Below are positions 13,758 through 25,964 of a stretch of 64,000 nucleotides of DNA, one piece after another. Origin of the DNA: Mnemiopsis leidyi (lineage: Eukaryota; Ctenophora; Tentaculata; Lobata; Bolinopsidae); assembly GCA_000226015.1 (NCBI GenBank), contig JH154139.1, forward strand, positions 272,786 to 336,785, read 5' to 3'. Position numbers and translations under genes: made by a program. The notes under the pieces were generated by a model. The model was given only the letters and a program-made list of their open reading frames with translations. It searched no databases and had not been told where the DNA came from. Within the stretch, counting starts at the first letter, position 1; each line of letters opens with the position of its first letter.

Positions 13758-14457
13758 TTAGATGCCACTTCGTTCGACACTCTCAGTATTGTCATAGAGG
13801 TCGATGATGCTCTCAGGTTTCAGCTCTTCAGCATCTTTCGAGGTCATGTGTGCAACAGCACTACCGTCAATAGCTGAATAATGTTCAGTTATTAATGTTT
13901 AGTTCATTTAAGGGCCTGATCGACATGTGCATAGAAATCATTGAAGGGACAACCCTGAACTAAGATTCTCCGCAATTACTTTTGCTCAGTATTTTCCTAT
14001 TTCATGAGTCATTGAATATGCCAGGAAGGTTAGTCATAGTGGGAAAGTGATTATCTATGAGCAACTTACAAACAATCTCGTCTGTTTCATCTACAAGGGG
14101 GGTGTCAGCTTCCAGATCCACTGAAAAATTGCGTTCGCTTATTTTTGATATTCTGGTTTTGGTTTATGAATTATACTGCGGAAGTTTTCAAACGCTCTCA
14201 AGGAAATCTAAAATATCATCTGAGATCATCGTTATTCAAACCCTTTCTAAGGACATGAAATGAACATCAAAACTTTCAAGACCTATAGTGTGATAACGTA
14301 AGCTGTACAACATAAAATTTCCTTTGTTATTGATAAAAAACTCACTAATAGGCGTTTCATTCTCTTCCAAGGAAAGTATCTCGATTCCCTCTAAGTCGGC
14401 TTCTTCTAAAGCTGCTGCTACACACAGCACAAGTGACAATACCAGGAAATATTTCAT
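13758..14457 (-). CDS. Small secreted acidic protein, unknown function
   Basis: Three minus-strand exons fit by splice site and phase: 14346-14457 (start ATG, donor GTGAGT), 14070-14120 (acceptor after TTTTTCAG, donor GTAAGT) and 13758-13873 (acceptor ATTCAG, stop TAA). The product is 92 residues. Residues 1-16 form a clear signal peptide (MKYFLVLSLVLCVAAA). The rest has no cysteine and about 25 acidic against three basic residues, so the mature peptide is strongly negative. No family is recognised. Acidic secreted peptides include calcium-binding matrix proteins and propeptides, but nothing here decides between them. The gene is convergent with the TEX26-like gene, about 410 bases away. Confidence 0.72.
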
Positions 14458-14931
14458 GTTGATTTTGGTTTCGCTGTGGTTGTGAATTTAATTAACTTGA
14501 AAACGCGCCTGTCGAAATAATCAGTATTACAATCATCATTTTCCTTATAAAATCGTATATTTTGCTTGAAATAAATACAAAACATCAAAATCCGTCTAAG
14601 CTGTAATAAAATAAGGCTGTGAAGTTCTAAGCTACTACTTTAATTAATAAATGAGTGAGATAGTATCTGGAAGTGAATGTTATCACCAAAGAGGCAAACT
14701 TCAAGTGTAACTGAACTGAAACTGCATCAACCAAACATAGATCCAGGCAAATAGGCATACACATTTGAGAACCGTCAGAAAAGTCTTCTTCAGAATTGTA
14801 TAATTTAGATACACTTCAAATGAATGTATTCATGCTACCTCACTCGGTGAAAAGTCTACAAAGATATAAAAAACAGACTCTGCTTGCTGCCGGACTCTAG
14901 CGGACACCTCGACGGATAACATTGATCGCCA

Positions 14932-15363
14932 TGGATAAAGTCAAAGTGGAACCAGGCATGATTCCTGTCGATGCATCGCATAGCAAGACATCTACCATAC
15001 TACCATTACACAAGACGACGCTATAGCTTCTAGATGTTTCTGCTCATTTCTTTTAATTCGAGTTATCACATCAATTTCAAATGAGTCTTAGCAGGAAAAA
15101 TCTAGGAGGGATGCATTCAAAGAACGGGTAGTACAAGCGAAGAAAGGATCTTTTGAACCTCTCATATATTCAACTTCTGGAAGGATGGGTCCAGTGTGTA
15201 ATGTCTTTATCAAACGAGAGATGGACAAATTGGCACTCTATAAAAACAAGACAGTAAGCATTATGACAATCCATGTGAGGAAACGTTTAAGATTTGAAAT
15301 TCTTAGAAGTACAGTGATAGCATTGCGAGGTTTACGGGGGAAATCGGATGAATCGTTTTTATG
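14932..15363 (+). mobile_element. Relic of a non-LTR retrotransposon reverse transcriptase ORF, 3' end
   Basis: The frame from 15094 to the TGA at 15363 reads the usual tail of LINE-type polymerase ORFs: a basic block (EKSRRDAFKERVV), then GSFEPLIYSTSGRMGP, then VRKRLRFEILRSTVIALRGLR. An in-frame stop lies just upstream, and the weaker match back to about 14932 is in pieces, so the copy is dead. The middle part (15094-15252) happens to be bounded by a TTAGCAG acceptor-like and a GTAAGC donor-like site, so exon capture by the downstream gene is possible. The match continues past that donor in the same frame, which favours a plain relic. Confidence 0.7.
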
Positions 15364-15695
15364 ACATTGGATTAGACGAAGTGTCACTTTCGAAATCAGC
15401 TTTTTTGCCTTTCGAAAGAACCTGCTTCAGGCAGAGTATATGATAGATATCTGAGTTAGAAAAGTACTATTGAGCTTGGTAGGGTGAGGGGGATTGGTAC
15501 AAAGTCTCAACATGATGTGAAAGTTAGACTCAGCAAAATATTTAGAAAAAAATAGATTTCACTATCATGATGTTCCTATCTATACCCATGGCTTTGATTG
15601 GAAAGTTATTTAAGAATATAAATCATAAGAAATAAGGATCTTATAATCTTCAATTCTGCAATATGACTCCGATTTTCTGGTACCACAGGATGCCA

Positions 15696-15753
15696 TGCCA
15701 GTGTCCAAACACAAAATCATTATTAATAATGATTTTGTATTTGGACACTGGCA
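15696..15753. repeat. Near-perfect 58-base palindrome
   Basis: Two 29-base arms meet at ATTATT/AATAAT with no loop and differ by one base pair. The outer ends read TGCCAGTGTCC and GGACACTGGCA. TGGCATGGCATGGCATT follows on the right. It could be a small MITE or a cruciform-forming sequence. Confidence 0.8.
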
Positions 15754-16226
15754 TTATTAATAATGATGGCATGGCATGGCATTCAAGTATATTTATGGCA
15801 TGAAATACTTCCTGTATTCCGTTGTCGGCTCGCACACACGCAGATACACTGATGTACGGAAAGAAATGCGTATATTTGTATTTGTTTGTTGACAATTGAA
15901 ATGACCGGAGGTTAGTAACTGCTGTCGTCCCGGAAGGAGACTTTTCGCCTCAACCCCCTAGCTGGAGTTATCGGATATGGTTCGGTGGGTACAATTACAC
16001 TTCTTGAAGTTGAAGTTTCATCTTTCATGAAGATCCTCTGATTGATTCATATGCCAGATCCCATAGCTTTTCGTTAGCTTGATATTTCAAGGAATTGGTA
16101 CATGTTGACAATTGCAAGATTGTATGTAGAATGCCGGAATGGGATTTACCATTAGTATTATGATATTATGATAGAGCTTTCGTCCACACAGAAAATTCCT
16201 AACGCTTTTGAATTAGGGCTGATCAG

Positions 16227-19200
16227 CATTCTAAGTCGGACCAGGCTCCAACGAAAACTCTCAAACCACGTTTCCATAAGCACCGAGAGATTAACGAGAT
16301 CAAAAAAAGGTGAAAAAATATTCATACATTTTATACATTCTATATTGTTATGAGCTATTTCTACAAATTCGAATGGTTATATAGGTACATTTCTTTTAAA
16401 GCAGCTATACACCTTCCTAGCAAGTCAAGAGATGATCTATGTGAACATGGACACCGTATACCGTCAAAGCGACACACTCATCACTCAGCTGACTCCCTGG
16501 CAAGAGAGCCCCACAAAGGTGACATCCAAAGGAAAGATATGAGGACACCTGAGATAGCTGCAGCTACCGTGAACCTCTGGACCCCTGTATCTACAACAAG
16601 TTCGTCTTCACTTGGTGCTGTGGCTTGGAGACGGAGGACTTTGCAGGAGAGGAGTGATGGCAACAAGGAGATGGTTAGTGTTGAGCTGTATCTGTGTTTT
16701 ACTGTTTTGTTACAATGTTAGATCAAGATCGGAAGTAAACAAGAAGTTTTTGTAATTCTCCTCTGAGTTTGAGGAGTTTATTTTGTGCATGTATTATTTT
16801 GAGAAATATAGTGTTCTTCAGAATTTATTCGCAAATCCCACGATACAACTGAAATAATAAATCTCTGTTGAAATCTACTAATCTTTCTTTACGAGACATT
16901 CTTCATTCAGAACGAAGACGTGAAACTACTTGAGAGGGTGAAAAAGACGACTGGACCCAAGAAAAACGGTGGATCTTTAAGAAAAATACGAGAAGATCTT
17001 CAGCAGATGGGAGTAAGAACCAACAGTCCTTCCACTGCTTCTTACAGGCTTAATGTTTTCGACGACAGGTACTGTAAACATACGCATTTATTTCATTAAA
17101 ACATAATCTCACTTATAATTGATTGTTGCGGAACAGATGTGGTATTGGGAAAGAAAAATGGAAAGAACAGAGAAAAGAAAAGAGAGAGGACAAGCGGATA
17201 AAGGAGATCAGACAGATTACAAGAGGGTAGAAGAGAACTGATAGAACATAAAAAACGACGAGAAGAGAGAAGATTGAAAAGAGTAGCCGCCAAAACACAT
17301 GATAGGAGAGATCAGCCAGGGAAAAATAGGAGTAGACTAGGAGAGCCGCTTTGAGACTAGTTTTAGAGTTTTAGATTGTAGGAGTATAGAAAGTATTTAG
17401 AAAGCTAGAAAACCTGACCGACGAGAGAACAGAGTCCTGTGGGAGGGGAACAAAGAAGGTAGAAAGTAGGAGAGTAACGAAAACTTCCAAACAAGTTATA
17501 TGAAGTCATAAGTTTAAGACCACAAGTATAAGAAGAAGGGTGAATCTGATGACTACTCTAATAGATCAAACGTTGTAGATTGATTTTGTAGATTGACTTT
17601 CGGCCGTGTGCCGCAGATTTAGGCTAGTATAGTTTCAGTTCCACTACTCATCTATGTGCGAGGTTGTCCACTTCAATATTTTGAAAGCCTGCTCTGACTG
17701 ATGTCACAATAATTAATTCTTTACAACGCAGTTAAATGTTAATGTTATTACAACACAGCGTTTGGGAAGAGTATGGGAAAAGTGGAGATGTTCTGGTATT
17801 CGACTTACAAGGAGGGGAATCCGAACTCAGCAAAAGGCAGGATGTTGAGAAAGTCTTTGAGTGTGAGGTAAACAAAATCAGTTGCTTTCCTTTAAAAAGA
17901 ATAATTTTCGAAAGGCATTGTTATTATGAATTATATGAATTTATGGAAATACACTTGAGTACTAATAAAAAGAATTGAAGAGTTGGAATACCAATCCGGA
18001 TATCATTATATCATGATGTATATTATTATGGAGACCATTAAAGCATTAAATCAAGAATACAATTTATATTCTGGATACAATCCTAATAGTACTTATATCG
18101 TGAGCACCGTCGGTATAGATTACATCATGAATACGATTGGATGGTTATCACCATACTATGATGTGGTTGCTATCATTATGAAACGGATAATTAACACCAC
18201 TATGATTGTATAATGATACTACTATACCGTAATGATACTATAACGTTATTGATTTCTGAACTCCCTACATCGTCTCAAACTATAACACCCAACCACTCCA
18301 GTGGTACCAAGAGAGACAACCCTACCCTTGGAGAGGGAGGGGCAGGTTCAATGCTGAGTGGAGCATCAAGCCTCCTCAAGAAGACACTGGGAGGTACAGG
18401 GTCGGCGACTTCTCTGGTAAGATATGCATTGCAGCATTAAAAGGAGTTATAAAAATGATGATGCAGCTGGCTGGTCTTTCAAACTCCGAGTCATAACCGA
18501 TTACCCATATGACCGTACATTTGGTCTGGCAGAATCTTATTTCTGATACTTGATGTCTATTTGTAAAATCATACGGCTTGAATACCACAATTTGACGTTT
18601 ATCTCTAAGCTAGAGTTTAAATCCAAGTCTTTCCGTCCAATCCCAATAATGGGAAAAGACTATAAACCTCTCGATCAAAGCCGGTTTCAGGAGACAACAA
18701 GTTTTATTATATCTAATTCCAATGACACGCCTGATGTCAAGGTTTCTCCATTGATTTTTGTAATCTGACATGGGGTTTATCGCAGGAGGATTGTACTGCA
18801 GACGACTGTATAACACGAAACTCGTATCAGCTCATAAAGACAAATACTTCGCTTTCAAGGTATGCAAACATTAATTTGAATTGCTGGGTGAACTTGAAAT
18901 CATGTGATCCTGCGGCAACTATAATAAAGGAAACATTTTCTGCAGTGTAGGTTTTCTGCATTCCCTCAATCCCATTTGATCTTTATCTCATTTTTTATCT
19001 TCATGAAATAAATTCATATCATTCTCTGTGAGTCAAATGATTTATCTGGTCACAACGTCGTCACTTACAACATTGGCATGTTAAGACAGCGAAACAAGCA
19101 TTATCTTATTTTGTCCTTATTTAGAATTTTCTTAATTCTTGAATCTTGATGCTATAAAAATGCTCTGGAGATTCTATGTAGTATAGTAGTTTTACTCAGA

Positions 19201-22200
19201 CACCATCTTCCACCTTTCTCTGCAATGATTCAGATCAGAAATCCCTCCTTTTCTACATTCACCAGTTGGCAGTTTGTCCTCAGATTCTATTAAAATGCTT
19301 CAAGCACAAGCTCCTGTCAGATTAAGATCTATAAATCGTCGAATACAGTTACATAAAGAACCTCTTTAAGCTTACAGCTATTTACTAGATTGAAGCGTTG
19401 TTGCGTTTTGCAGAAAACCGCTTTACTTGCGGAGGTTAACTCGTCAGATCGTCACGGATCGAACTGTCTTGCAAAAGGAATCATTGCCTGCAAGAAACAA
19501 TGATCAAAACTTAAAAACCTGTATAAATTCTCAATTACTATAGCTGTGCTTTGGTGAGACTTTGTTCGTGCTGTTTTTCTTATATTCTAACCATTTCATC
19601 ACCACTAATACAACTATGTTATTCTGTGCATCATGTTAAATCAATAAATCGATGAGTAAAAGACAATCCAAACTCCTTTTACTGGCATACTGGCTTTGCT
19701 GTTTGATTTGCACATGCTCACATGAACATCCAAAATAGCAATCAAACTTCTCATACCACACCCTTGTATCTTGATCTTGTATAACCTAGAGATTTTGCTG
19801 CATAATTTATGAGTTGCACCATATGAGCTTATGGTCGAGATCATAATCACTCAGGAAATGCATTCAAAGTTAACTGCTAAGTATTACTTAACCACATTGG
19901 ATCGACCTCCTTCACCATACATTGCATATCATATATCTAGGCTTTGTTACCACATTCTCATGGTGGTGCTATATATAAAAGACTAGGTCGCCACATGCTG
20001 CCGGACAGCTAATGATACACCTCTCTGCCAGGACTGTGTATTACGGTGTACCTTGTACAATTAGTCAGCGTGTAGTATACCTGGTCCTATATCGTGCCTT
20101 ACAGAGCGCATTGTACTTTAATTGTTCGCGAGCTCCTCTCTCTATCTCTCTTTCTTTCTTTCTCGTTCTACAGGAGAAAACATTGATGCTGAGGCGGGAA
20201 GAGTTAACGTTGTAGGAACTGTGTATAATGCTTCTGTTCTCTGCAGCAGTTGTAACTATTTACTTTTCCCATTTCAACATTAATTTGTATCAACAAATTA
20301 TGGAAATGCTTTCATGATATTGCTATGGTGGAAGTCATTCTTGTATTCCAATCTTTTTTAATTTCAGATTTTCACACAGATTCAAAAATTGTTGCCATTT
20401 TTGTCTTTCACAGACGTTCTGATCATCACTCGGCAGCTAATTCTTAGAAGTTCCAATTTTCATAGAAAGTCAGTATAAGCAACCTTTTTTGGTATAATGG
20501 TATTATTAGTCATTTTGAAGTCTGTCATTAGGATCTCATTGAATGTAAGTACCTACCGATCTTTTAGCCAGTAATTCTGTTATTAAGATGATTCTTTCCT
20601 GTTGACTCGGCTCAGTTACGATAGAAAAAAAAGTCTTTTGATCTGTTTGGTTGATTAATCGTGGTTTAATCCCAACACAAACAGCTGATGAGATCGCGGT
20701 CCTTGATTAGTTGATTCTTGAAAAAAAAGTGCACATCGAGTGAGATCTCATTAAACATGTGCACCTAGTGTACATTCTTTTTGCAGACTTGTATTTCTCT
20801 TTAGCCACTGCTATACTATTTGTTGTTATTCGATGTGTTTCGGTTGATGCAAGTACTATATGTGGAAATACATGTAGCCTGGTCGATTGCTCGACACACC
20901 CACAACAGAAGCATAAAACACTCGTTATCCCTCTGCAGTGCACACCGGCCTTAGGAGTGGACCTTGCTAGAAATAGGTTCCCTTCCCTTATGTACCATGG
21001 ATATATATATATAGATATAGATTTTGAATGGCATGGTTTAGATTTTGCTCTAATACTTTTCTAAACAAGAAGCCAGAATGAATCATATATCATAACAGTT
21101 AGCTAATATCAGTCTGATCGGTGGCTTTAATTTTTGGATAAATCCCGATAATGGAATTGAGAAATTGTGAATCAGAATGTCTTAAAGTTAAGTAAGTATT
21201 GAATTTCCATGAACAGATTACAGTCCGTGTGTGTGGCAAGAATTATATTTATAATTTGTAAAATAATCCAACTGAAGCAGTCAATCAAGTTTATTTCACC
21301 ACCTAATCTTGATGTATCGCCTTGTTTTACTTTCTTAATCTTTTAGATTTCTTTTTCCGTTGTCGGATAATAATGGAATCAGTATTACTAATTTTTCATG
21401 ATTCATGCCAAGTATTTAGCATGGGCAGTTTTCAGACCACATTCAAGTTTTCAAATTGTGCGTGCGTGTGTGTAAATAGTTGTGTGATTCGCAATAGGCT
21501 GCTCCAGGAAATTGTGGCCTGATATCACTTAATGAGAGCATAATCGTTATCTTCCTCACGTACGTAGACAGTGCAGTTATAGACAGCAATAAAAAGTTGT
21601 TCTTCAACTGTAGAAGTTAGCCAGAATAACAATTCTATTTAAGTATGTTCAAAAAATTTGTGCAATCGTCGACTTGTGATTCCTTTGATGCGTGCATGTA
21701 CTACGCAGTGTGTTGAATAGAAAGATTTTGCCACAAGTTTCTGATTTCAATTTAGCTCAAAATCGTGATTGGATGTAACCCGGTCTGCTGTGGCAATTAA
21801 CAAGTAACATATCTGATCAATTCCTCGAGCTCACAATCAAACAAAATCGTTTTTCGTTGTCTTTACTTTCTCAATATGAGCTATGGGCACTAATTAACAC
21901 GAGAGAGTTACAGTGTTGATTATCTTTTTAGAAGCTGCACCTGTTCACCGGTTCCTTTGTGTACAGTTGCAGTGATTATAAAGATAGTGTATGGCATATT
22001 CCTTCGTCCAAACTGCATTTTGGTTATTAACTCTATCAAAACTTCTCCCGTCTAACCTAAATCCTAACCAATTTCCTCAATTCTAAACAATTTGTTTTAA
22101 TATACTTTCTGATCTAAAGAAGTAAAGTACTACCCCTTGCTCCCTCCAATTTACAACTACCGATTTTGTAATACACCCCCTCCTTACCTTCCTCATCCTC

Positions 22201-22517
22201 CACAGGTTCATGACAGGACACACAACCCTCGTATCCAGGAGCTTATAATGGACTTGGGCGAGACCCCCGAGACGCAGACCCCGGAGAGACCGGAGAACCA
22301 TGTCAACGGAGACCCCAACTTCTACTCAGAGGACGAGGGAGACGACCTGCCGTACGCGGACTGTGACCAGAACACTGCCGGGAGTGACAAGGATGTCCTC
22401 ACCACGACAGTAAAATCTCACCATGACTTTGAGGTGGATCCACAAACCTGCTGGCCCTGCGTGGGTTGTCAGGACGACGATGTTCCTACTACAGTTAGGT
22501 GGTGTTCTATCATGTGA
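16227..22517 (+). CDS. Unrecognised multi-exon gene with C-terminal CaaX box
   Basis: Exons that agree in phase are 16227-16309, 16421-16673, 16911-17068, 17759-17867, 18302-18416, 18786-18859 and 22206-22517; the 5' end is not found. The N-terminal half is basic, with histidine-, serine- and threonine-rich stretches. The third exon holds RKIREDLQQMGV, the fourth SGDVLVFDLQGGESELSKRQ, and the fifth a W-S-I-K-P-P motif. The last exon is GC-richer, acidic (EDEGDDL), and ends R-W-C-S-I-M, a prenylation signal whose final Met favours farnesylation. An alternative last exon, 19414-19503, is also phase-compatible and stops after ACKKQ; it would give a form without the CaaX box. No known family comes to mind. 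If the model is right, the long form would be membrane-anchored by a lipid. Confidence is moderate for the exons and lower for the full chain. Confidence 0.5.
17126..17350. repeat. Polypurine tract in an intron
   Basis: A stretch of more than 200 bases on the plus strand is dominated by GA and AAG runs. It lies in the intron between 17068 and 17759. It has no consistent repeat unit and no long frame; the Lys/Glu-rich short frames simply follow from the composition. Confidence 0.6.
18860..22205. other. Long intron or intergenic stretch
   Basis: Either one 3.3 kb intron of the CaaX gene or, if 19414-19503 is the true last exon, mostly intergenic. A 101-codon frame at 20759-21064 begins with a hydrophobic, signal-like segment and has several cysteines, but I see no splice or homology support. 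No other feature is recognised. Confidence 0.4.
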
Positions 22518-25500
22518 TCACATGTCATGTGATTAGATAATTGTCTACTAGAGACTGGTCAGACTCCTGATTCAATGAATCATGTGATGAAACAATCACT
22601 TGTTCGTTTTCATGTAGTTTGTTCTCATTGGCAAAATGAACTAGGGATAACCCTCTGATGATAAGCTGCTAGCTCATTCATATAGGCGCGTTAAGCTCTA
22701 TATGATTGAAGCAGATATTTAAGGGAGTAGTTTTACTGTAAATATTTGACGAGACAATGCGTCTTTTATCATGGTATTTATAGTTGACGACTTCATCTAA
22801 TCGACTTCGCCATGAGTGCAGACAGCAAAAGGTCGCCCTGGCTTATTTCTGGTGGCAGTGTTAGTGTTACAGCGCCGCACCCCCAACGATCAAGAAGTGT
22901 AAAATTTGTCATTTTTTGTATACCTGGACAATTGAACGTTTAATCTGCGTTTATTAACACTTTACTGAATTTTCGATGCATTTTCCGAAATGCAATGATT
23001 TGACCATCGTACTATATAAATCCTCTACAGTCCAAATACTAAAAAATGATTTTACTGTGGTGATGCTCCATGATCAGCTATCGGGCCTACCGAAATATCA
23101 AAGCAAAAGAAGTATACTTCTTTGTACGAGAAGAATACTAATTATCTTAATAACAGATTAATACTAATCAGATAATACTGCAATATTTCGTTTTTGAATT
23201 TCATAACATTTCACTGTTTTGTTGTAAATGGTAATACACAATAAAAAACATTTTTATCGTTTTCTTTTTAATGAAAAAACAAAGTACAATGCAAAAAGAT
23301 TTTCTATAATGAATTCAATATACGGCAAATGAAAGCAATTAATACTTAAGAAACCACTTGTTTCAGGACGCAAAGTGTCCACCATATCTGTCACATCATC
23401 AAATTAAAACTCTGCCCAGCACAACAGGATTAAGCTCTTCACTTAATGAGAGTTGATTTCGCATGGTTCTCGTGCAGCGTTTAAGACTAACAACTTAGGA
23501 AAATCCTAATCATCAGGTTTATAGTTATGACGATGTTCGGATTTTTAAAAGAGTGATAAAATCGGTTACTAGACTCGATTAGAATTATGTGACTGCATGA
23601 TTGTATGAATGTACCCTTGTAAGTGTATGAATATGTTCTTTTGTTGACATGCTAAAAAATATGATCAGGTCAACACAGCCTAGGTGACAATATTTATGAC
23701 AGCAGTGAAAAGCTTAAAACCTCGCCTAAAGACAGAGTAAATCAGTATAATTCCTGAAAATTTGGATAAATAAGGTTGATTCTAAGTTAGCTGATTGGTG
23801 ATTTTTTATTATAAGTTATCGTTGCCTGATTGAAGCTTTCCTAGTACTCTTTAAAATAAATACTTACAAAAACTGTCAAATACCACAACACAGCTTGCTC
23901 TAGCTCTATGATGAAATAACCTTGTACACTTTTGACTTAAACTAAGAAATATTCATAAATATCAATTGCAGAGAATTTCCTGATATGAAGGAAGGGTTAA
24001 ATATTGTGGCCCAACAACAAACTTTTTTACTGTTTAGGAGCAAATGTAAATGGTCATATATGGATCCATCTTTTCCTGTCCCGTTGTTTTAACCGTTGCA
24101 ACTCAGCCTCCATTTGACGGGGAATAACAAACAATAATTCTCTGCAATAACGGTTGTTATAGAAAATCCACACACTTGAATTCACAGTTAAAGTCATCCA
24201 CATTTCTGATGAAATCAGACCTTCAAAAACAGCCAAAACATGGCTCAAAGTAGAGTCACAATAGCGCAGTCACAAGGAGGTGCACAAAAGTGGTCACGAA
24301 TGACAGACTCCACCCAATGCCTTGAATTGTCCATCGAAGTAGACTCAGATTATGTGAAGACGGCAACAAACAATAAAAGAATGGCTATGTACATTGCACA
24401 GATGTACTGATGCAGTCATGTATTCAACAACCCTATCGTTTCCTTATGCTAGATATCAAACTCTAAACAAGAAATTGTGTGTACAGCGTGCATACTAGAT
24501 AGCCATTCTGGTCTTGATAATATCATAATCCCTGTAAATTAGAGGATAACACCAATATGTATCTCTCTCTAATATCTCTATACTCATAGCGGGCTACAGC
24601 AAAATTCATAGACCTCTCAAAAATAAAATGTCATCTCCAAATATTTGGATGGAATAAACATAAACAACAATTGTGGAACTCCTGAAGGGTGAAAACCTCG
24701 AATCACAGTAATTTTATTTGCATCTATTTTCTTAGTGATCGTTTAATGATTGTGTCGATTGAATGCGCCAGCGCTTTTTACAAAGTATCATACTGTTCAT
24801 CGACCCTTGCAATTGGAGATGTGAGGAAAGAGCTATAAGTTTCTGCTATGCAATATACTTCAAAATCTACTGGAAAAATGAATTTTGATACTGGGTGTTC
24901 TGTGTATTCATCTACTACTCTGATGATCGTACAATATTGTACAAGACCTTTTCTTTGTTCTAGAAGAAATTTTTAATCAACGTGGATCTGCTTTTGAACG
25001 TAAAAAAATTAGATTATGGCCTTGAAAGTTTTACTGACTATTGTCGGATAGGAGGTCTACTTAGGGAATCGACATCATGGATATACTCTCCCGACACTCT
25101 CCAAAATGCAAGGGATAGACGAAGCAATCAGCGTGAATCAGCTATAATCAATAGAGGGGTCTACAGGGGCGTGGTGCCCACGTGTGGGGGCGTGGCGTCC
25201 ACTTCTGCACGTGCAGAACCCTTGCAAGGCTCCTCCTGGTATCACGATAATACATGATCTGACGGTGCACTATACACAAAAACGTACAAAGTTCCGGGCG
25301 GGTAAGCGACAACGGCTACCCTACTACTACTACACATATTAACACTGTAACGGTAATAAGGAATCGCTCTCATATAACCGAACGTTGACAAGATTCTGAG
25401 ATGTTACATTGACACTGACAGTGACACTCTACTCTTCCAATCGGTGGGATAACGAACAATTTCTAAAAACACCGACAAACACTTTACCACTTGTAACCAA

Positions 25501-25964
25501 TGAACTTAAACAGTTTTGACGGATCTTTTTCCCTCTTTCGCTCAGGTAATATGAGAGCCATCCTTACCCGCTCAACACAATGAATTTCCCATAAATTCAT
25601 TACACAATTCACAACAACAAAGTCCTATATTTTCACGATGCACATGTTTACCAAACAACCATACTTAATTACTGTTTTATATTTACACATCATTGTTAAT
25701 CGTATCAAAAATGATGAAACCTATATGCCTTAGTTAATAACAATAGATATATATATACTGCTGTTTATAACCACAAAGGTAGAGGTTTAGTTCACAGCAA
25801 CTGAATATTTTAGTTATGCAGTTATTAATGTCTGACGAAGTGCTGTTACTATAGCAATACTGAAGCTATCACTATAGCTATATCACTATAGCATTACCAT
25901 CACCATAGCAACAAAATCACTCACGCTACCCCTTTCACCGTTCCCTGATCAACCCAGGAGAGTT
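22518..25964. other. Stretch without recognisable gene
   Basis: AT-rich up to about 25.0 kb, with no supported coding exon. The segment 25140-25260 is GC-rich, with CACGTG and GGGGGCGTGG-like boxes and a perfect 16-base palindrome around CACGTG (25203-25218). It may be the distal 3' region or a regulatory element of the RNA-binding protein gene. At 25830-25920 there are irregular CTATAGCAA repeats, seen again at 27280-27340. Confidence 0.4.

Noticed and set aside
15650-15895. Minus-strand frame of 81 codons
   Set aside because: It runs through the 58-base palindrome and simple TGGCA repeats, with no other sign of coding.
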